DNA of 64,000 bases from Pseudorasbora parva (lineage: Eukaryota > Chordata > Actinopteri > Cypriniformes > Gobionidae), in the NCBI RefSeq assembly GCF_024679245.1, contig NC_090178.1, forward strand, positions 49,934,831 through 49,998,830, read 5' to 3'. The position numbers and the translations under genes are program-made. Under the pieces are notes generated by a model. It did no database searches and was not told the DNA's origin. It was given only the letters and a program-made list of their open reading frames with translations. Positions 58,680 to 64,000 of the stretch are shown here, one piece after another (positions within the stretch are counted from its first letter, which is position 1; each line of letters opens with the position of its first letter).

Positions 58680-58743
58680 GTCTGAGGACATGAGGAGCTT
58701 CGCTGTGCACCTGAAGAAGATCGACCCCAAACACCTGATGTAG
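57971..58743 (+). repeat. Tandem amplification of med18 3' coding end plus CA tracts (7 copies)
   Basis: The last 85 nt of med18 coding sequence (from GATGTCTGAGGACATG to CTCATGTAG) plus a following CA run is repeated. Units start at 57971 (native), 58090, 58213, 58348, 58467, 58580 and 58678. Spacing varies from 98 to 135 bp with CA length. Copies 2, 3 and 5 are essentially identical to the native one. Copy 4 carries CCTCTG and GACCTC changes. Copies 6 and 7 share a deletion of about 18 bp (GCTGTGCACCTGAAG), and copy 7 ends ACACCTGATGTAG. Each copy keeps an in-frame short ORF and stop. The array would form the start of the med18 3'UTR. Confidence 0.92.
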
Positions 58744-59700
58744 AGCAACCACAAATCTCTTTTGCAATATTAGTCCATGAGGAACTGAATGATGATAACA
58801 TGTGACATATCAAGCTTTCGTTCCAATAATGTCATTTCTCAGATCAAGAGTTAGTTCAGCCAAAAATGAAACTTCTGTCATTAGCTCGTCTCCCTAATGT
58901 CGCTCCACACCCGTAAGACCTCCGCTCATCTTCACACACAGTTTAAGATATTTTATATTTAGTCCGAGAGCGTATGCAAGTGTATGCACACTATACTGTC
59001 CATGTCCAGAAAGGGAATAAAAACATCATCACAGTAGTCCATATGAGACATCAGTGGGTTAATTAGAGTCTCTTGAAGCATCCAAAATACATTTGGGTCC
59101 AAAAATAACAAAAACTACGACTTTATTCAGCATTGGCTTCTCTTCCGGGGTTTTTTAGCTGCTGATGTGTTATCCCACTGATGTCTCATATGGACTACTG
59201 TGATGATGTTTTTATTCCCTTTCTGGACATGGACAGTATAGTGTGCATACACTTGCATACGCTCTCGGACTAAATATAAAATATCTTAAACTGTGTGTGA
59301 AGATGAACGGAGGTCTTACGGGTGTGGAGCGACATTAGGGAGAGGAGTTAATGACAGAAGATTCAGTTTTGGGTGAACTAACCCTTTAAGCATTTTTTAA
59401 CTCTTTCTTGGAAAAGCTGAACGCATCTGTAAGTTCATTCTTGTGTAAAATGTTTCTCTGACTTTAATCATTCTGCTGTTTTCCGTCTCCATCTGTCTTC
59501 AGTGTGTGATGCTCTTTGCTCATTGTGATAAAGGCCCAGAGTTCTGAAAGTACTGTCCCGATGCGTCAGCACAGCTCAGGCTTTCTAAAGGATGACAGAT
59601 CTGACGGGAAATAAATTCAAATCAAGCACACAGAGGCGTCCGGGGAACATTTCTGCTCTGTAATTAACCTAGATCTGCACCGCCTGCCCTCTGGAATCAA
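58744..59700. mobile_element. med18 downstream region with palindromic TTAA element, copy 5
   Basis: 58,848-59,385 is another copy of the palindromic family (right end AGGGTTAGTTCACCCAAAAC reversed, TTAA at 59,386-59,389), with a different centre (TTTTTTAGCTGCTGATGTG). A GGAATAAAAACATC string in its arm (about 59,015) and AAATAAATTC at 59,609 are the nearest poly(A)-signal-like hexamers after med18. The rest is unrecognised. Confidence 0.7.
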
Positions 59701-60705
59701 ATGTTAATACACACAAACATTCACACACTGTTTCACACACTCACTCATGCACACACACACATGCACGCATACACTCTAATGCACTTACACGCACACAGAT
59801 GCACATACACAATCACGCACACACACACACTCATGCACATACACAATCACGCACACACACACACTCATGCACATACACAATCACGCACACGTATACAATC
59901 ACACACTCATACACAATCACGCACACGTATACAATCACACACACATACACAATCATGCACACATACACTCTAATGCACATACACAATCACATACACACAC
60001 ACACACACATGCACATACACAATCACGCACACGTATACAATCACACACACTCATACACAATCACACACTCATGCACACATACACTCTAATGCACATACAC
60101 AATCACATACATACACTCATGCACATACACAATCACATACATACACTCATGCACATACACAATCACGCACACGTATACAATCACACACACTTATACACGA
60201 TCACACACATGCACTCTAATGCACATACACAATCACACACACACACACTCATGCACAATCACGCGCACACACTCATGCACATACACAATCACGCACACAC
60301 ACTCATGCACATACACAATCACGCGCACACACACTCATGCACATACACAATCACGCGCACACACAATCATGCACATACACAATCACGCGCACACAAACAC
60401 TCATGCACATACACAATCACGCACACACACTCATGTACATACACGATCACGCACACACACACTCATGCACTTACACAATCACGCACATACACAATCACGC
60501 ACACACACACACACTCATGCACATACACAATCATGCACATACACGATCACGCACACACACACTCATGCACATACACAATCACGCACATACACGATCACAC
60601 ACACTCATGCACATACACAATCACACACATACACTCATGCAAAATCACACACATGCACTCATGCACAATCACGCACGCACACACTCGTGCATACACTCTT
60701 TCTCT
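59701..60705. repeat. CA-rich minisatellite
   Basis: Irregular units of about 26-30 bp built on CACTCATGCACATACACAAT + CACGCACA, with GTATACAATCACAC variants. His/Thr-rich open frames here are artefacts. A short CA run recurs at 60,917-60,934. Confidence 0.88.
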
Positions 60706-61734
60706 CTTTTATGTACAGATAATTGTACATTTTACCAAACACACACCTACACTTCACAGAAAACTTACTGCATTTTTACATTTTTTTAAATACTTAAATT
60801 ACTTTATTTTTTACCAGTTTTACACATGAGGACATTTCTAAAGGGAGGTATTTGGAGATTTTGACTTCTGGGTACAAATTTGTTTTCAGAATATGGTTAA
60901 GTAGGCATATGCATGCACACACACACACACACACTCTGACATAAAGGGTGTGTGTATAAGTCAAACACTCAGTTTACACCCTGCTCTAGTGCCCTCTGTG
61001 TTTGAGTAATAATATAAGTGTGAGATCAGAGTTATTTCTGCACACTTGTGTGTGTGTGTGTTTTGAGGATTGTGGTGAATGATGTCACGCTTGTTTCTGC
61101 CCTTCAGTCCTCTTTTATCCCTTCTTACCTCATGTCTGATGTTTAACACAACGACGTTTCACATTTCATCCATTTCTGCACAATGTACACATTTGTTGAT
61201 GGTAATTATTTTGTCCATAATATGTGCCAACTGCCTCAAAAATAGTCTAATTTATTTAGTTTTATGTTCTGAAGATCATTTTTTCCTTGAAAGCACAGAT
61301 CATATTCATTTCGCAGATGCTTTTATCCACAGTGCCTACATTCACCACAGTATCGGTCTCAGTAAAGCTCACAGCGGTGAGGAGATGTAGCCGCTAACAC
61401 GCTAACCAAACAAAGCACTCAGTCCCAGATCAAATCTAACACTGTTGTGAAATGACTGTGGAAACTTCAGTCTGTCATTTGGGCTTGGGTTGAGATTATA
61501 GATTTGGGTGTGTGCGATTCTCCGTCAACCCTGCTCACTCGGAGGAATAAAGCCTACAGGTGCTAGTCATATAGTTAGAATATCATCAAAAAGTTTATTT
61601 CACTAATTAAATTCAAAAGGTGAAACTTGTATTTTATATTCATTCATTAGACAGACTGATATATTTCAAATGTTTATTTCTTTTAATTTTGATGATTATT
61701 ACTGACAACTAGCCTATGGAAAATTCCAAATTCA
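60706..61734. other. Intergenic stretch
   Basis: 61,312-61,350 is an inverted SINE-tail fragment (GCAGATGCTTTTATCC). A GT run lies at 61,046-61,062. No exon or complete element seen. Confidence 0.4.
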
Positions 61735-62429
61735 GTAAAGCATGGCGTTAGTTTTCATGATGCTGACGACTCAGCTCTATTTCTTCACTTCCTGATGAAA
61801 CTTACCAGTTCACAAGGGAATGCATAACTGAAATTAAAAAAAAAATGGGTGACTATTTATTTCCTGCAATTTAATTCAGAAAAAAAGCTCCACAAGTAGC
61901 CTACCTAGAATAGGCCTGTCTAACACTTGATGGCTGCTCTGTCAAGACCTTGTATCTCTCTCTCACACACACACACACATCTTTGTGGGGACTCTCCATA
62001 GGCGTAATGGATTTTATACCATACAAACTGTATTTTCTATGGCCTTACACTGCCCCTGTCCCTAAACCTACCCATCACACACACACGTCGTCAGTGAGGA
62101 ACCTGGGTGTGCTCTTTGATACCAATCTTTTATTTGAAAGCCTCGTTTCTAGCATCTGTAAAACCGCATTCTATCATCTTAAAAATATATCTAAATTACG
62201 GCACATGCTCTCAATGCCAAATGCTGAACAGTTACATGCGTTCATGAGCTCAAGGCTAGATTATTGTAATGCTCTACTGGGTGGTTGCCCTGCTCGCTTA
62301 ATAAACAAACTCCAGCTGGTCCAAAATGCAGCAGCTAGGGTTCTTACTAGAACCAGGAAGTATGATCATATTAGTCCAGTTCTGTCAACACTGCACTGGC
62401 TCCCTATTAAACATCGCAGACATTTTTAG
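61735..62429 (+). pseudogene. Decayed L2 LINE pol fragment carrying a CA-flanked insertion
   Basis: 61,755-61,943 matches the YADD region and following part of the L2 pol at 41,111 (ADD...S-LF, LTSSQGNA), with stops and frameshifts. 62,088-62,429 continues [53 protein letters not shown]. Between them, 61,945-62,087 is a CA-flanked unit. The frame ends at 62,429 by truncation. Non-functional. Confidence 0.88.
61945..62087 (-). repeat. CA-flanked unit inserted in the L2 fragment
   Basis: Inverted copy of the units at 11,815 and 12,232: CTTTGTGGGGACTCTCCATA, GGCGTAATGG ... CCCTAAACCTACCCATCA, with CA tracts on both sides (61,962-61,979 and 62,077-62,086). Confidence 0.82.
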
Positions 62430-62690
62430 ACAGACAGACATATCAGATTTAGTTCCATTGTAGAGAAAACACATTTCTCAAAATACATTCTGATTTGTTC
62501 CATAATAGAAAGAAAGTCACAGGTTTGTACCGACACAAGGCTGAGATAAAATGATGACAGAATTTTAATTTTTGGGGGAATTATCCCTTTACTGTCATTT
62601 GATTAATTATTAGATAGAAAAAGGAAAGTGTTTTTGTTAAGTTTCAGGTTGGTACTGTATTAGTGGAATGTGTCAGTGGTTACATAAATA

Positions 62691-63115
62691 CACTGCAAAA
62701 CAAAAGCTCTTCTTATTTAGTACTTTTTTCTTGTTTTCCAGTCCAAATATCAAAAAATTCTTAAATCAAGACGCATTTAATTACTAGACAAGTAAAACGA
62801 CATAAGATATTTTTTCTTGTTTGGTTGAAAATAAAATCTAAATGAAGTGAGTTTTTGCTTAAAACAGGCAAAATGATCTGCCAATGGGGTGAGAAAAATA
62901 ATCTTATTTCTGATTGGGACGGAAACATAAGATTATTTTTCTCACCCCATTGGCAGATCATTTTGCCTGTTTTAAGCAAAAACTAATTTTATTTTTAAGA
63001 AAAGGAATTTCATGTCATTAGCTAGCTTAGTAAATGCATCTTGATTTAAAAATTGTTAGCTATTTAGACTAGAAACAAGACAAAATGACTGAGTAAGAAG
63101 AGCATTTTTTTGCAG
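62691..63115. mobile_element. Palindromic MITE, CACTGCAAAA family, upstream of foxo6-like exon
   Basis: CACTGCAAAACAAAAGCTCT left; right arm ends AAGAGCATTTTTTTGCAG. Arms meet around 62,910 (GGGGTGAGAAAAATAATCTT and its complement). Same family as 19,263-19,663. It ends 300 bp before the FOXO ATG. Confidence 0.85.
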
Positions 63116-63415
63116 GCTAGATATAATCACATTAACAGAGTGAAATAAAATATCTTGATGCAGTGTGAAGTTTTCAGCTGTTGCTGCTCCAGTTGTGCCT
63201 GAATCACCAGAGGAAGAGGAGGAGGAGGAAGAGTTAAGCCGCGGTCAGAGCGAGCTACACCGGCTGAGAAACAGCAGATGAGCCGTTGTCTGCACACATG
63301 CATTCATAACTCTGACTTCATTATGATGCGCTCTCGTCCACAGCATCCTTTTCTCTCCTCCTCTGCGAGGCGTCTGTGAGAACCACAATCACCTGACGCT
63401 CACTGAGGACGGAGG
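63116..63415 (+). promoter_or_regulatory. foxo6-like 5'UTR / promoter-proximal region
   Basis: About 300 bp between the end of a palindromic MITE and the FOXO ATG. It is free of recognisable repeats except a GAG/GAA purine run (63207-63232). It must contain at least part of the 5'UTR. No TATA box seen. Several upstream ATGs occur (for example at 63280 and 63332). Extent inferred from position only. Confidence 0.35.
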
Positions 63416-63802
63416 ATGGAGGAGGAAGCGGAGGCTCATCAGGTGGACATGGAGCCGGGTTTGGGCAGCTGGGCGAACGGCTTCCCGTGCGAGGTGAACG
63501 CGGATCTGTCGCTTGACCTCTCCATATTTAAAGTGGATTCGGTTCATGTTCCGTCGCCGCCGTGCAGCAGGAGGAGGAGGATGCTGGACGCCGGAGGATT
63601 TCACGGTTTGACCGGAAAAAGCAAGGCTTCGTCCTCGCGGCGGAACGCGTGGGGCAACCAGTCATACGCGGAGCTCATCACCCGAGCCATCGAGAGCACG
63701 CCCGACAAGAGGCTCACCCTGTCCCAGATCTACGACTGGATGGTCCGATATGTGCCCTATTTCAAAGATAAAGGAGACAGCAACAGCTCTGCCGGCTGGA
63801 AG
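63416..63802 (+). CDS. foxo6: FOXO-family transcription factor, first coding exon (foxo6-like)
   Basis: 129 codons from ATG at 63416 to AAG|GTAACG. Residues 75-129 are the first half of a FOXO forkhead domain: [55 protein letters not shown]. The intron falls after SAGWK, phase 0, the position shared by FOXO genes. The [12 protein letters not shown] string fits FOXO6 better than FOXO1/3/4 (which have IYEWMV), and the N-terminal AHQVD also resembles FOXO6. The usual N-terminal AKT/14-3-3 motif (RPRSCTWPL) is absent from residues 1-74. The rest of the gene is beyond the window. Family certain; paralogue (6a or 6b) not determinable. Confidence 0.85.
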
Positions 63803-63835
63803 GTAACGCATGGCACACAGCACGCACTATTTAAG

Positions 63836-64000
63836 GGTTAGTTCACCCAGAAATTAAATGTAAGTCTTTATTGACTCACCCTAATGTCCGTAAGACCTCC
63901 GTTCATCTTCACACACAGTTTAAGATATTTTATATTTAGTCCGAGAGCGTATGCAAGTGTATGCACACTATACTGTCCATGTCCAGAAAGGGAATAAAAA
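63836..64000. mobile_element. Palindromic TTAA element, copy 6 (left arm, cut by window end)
   Basis: Starts TTAAGGGTTAGTTCACCCAG only 33 bp after the FOXO exon splice donor and runs to the window end with the shared GTATGCACACTATACTGTCC segment. Lies in intron 1 of the foxo6-like gene. Confidence 0.8.

Noticed and set aside
57926..58754. Minus-strand frames with Cys-Val runs across the med18 array
   Set aside because: Antisense of med18 repeats and CA tracts.

Overview
This window is vertebrate, and almost certainly teleost (cyprinid-like), nuclear DNA. The evidence is exon-intron genes matching vertebrate ATG5, MED18 and a FOXO factor, a dense load of hAT-type and TTAA-target DNA transposons, MITEs, an L2-clade LINE, a tRNA-type SINE, and many microsatellites and minisatellites. 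There are no prokaryotic features. Coding sequence is only about 1.6 kb of the 64 kb.

Layout. (1) About 1-39.56 kb, minus strand: atg5. I place non-coding exon 1 (about 39.5 kb), coding exon 2 (32.5 kb), exon 3 (24.2 kb), exon 4 (17.5 kb), exon 5 (15.3 kb) and exon 6 (11.0 kb). They join in phase to residues 1-191, including the ATG12-acceptor lysine K130. The last two exons were not found and should lie left of the window, so 1-10,992 would be intron 6. The introns are nested transposons plus two large tandem arrays: a 30-bp minisatellite at 2.2-4.1 kb and a GTGA array at 24.4-26.6 and 31.6-32.5 kb, split by a 5-kb nested insertion. (2) 39.6-47.5 kb: a 21-bp minisatellite upstream of atg5, interrupted by three retroelement insertions, one of them a 4-kb L2 LINE with a long open pol frame. 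(3) 51.5-58.06 kb, plus strand: med18, complete in two exons (208 codons), with two NRF1-type palindromes just upstream. Its intron holds a regular lattice of palindromic hexamers every 21-22 bp. The last 85 bp of its coding sequence, stop included, is repeated six more times downstream, separated by CA tracts. (4) 58.7-63.1 kb: intergenic transposons, a CA-rich minisatellite and a decayed L2 fragment. (5) 63,416-63,802, plus strand: first coding exon of a FOXO gene, best matched to foxo6, ending at the conserved FOXO intron position inside the forkhead domain.

The three genes have unrelated roles (autophagy conjugation, Mediator head module, forkhead transcription factor) and are neighbours rather than a pathway. 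The most unusual items are the palindrome lattice, the med18 terminal-exon amplification, the three LINE insertions in one phase of a minisatellite, a CA-flanked unit whose empty site can be read from an L2 copy in the same window, and a FOXO exon without the usual N-terminal AKT motif. No programs were run. Boundaries come from reading inverted ends and target-site duplications by eye, and family names are given only where ends or protein motifs support them.
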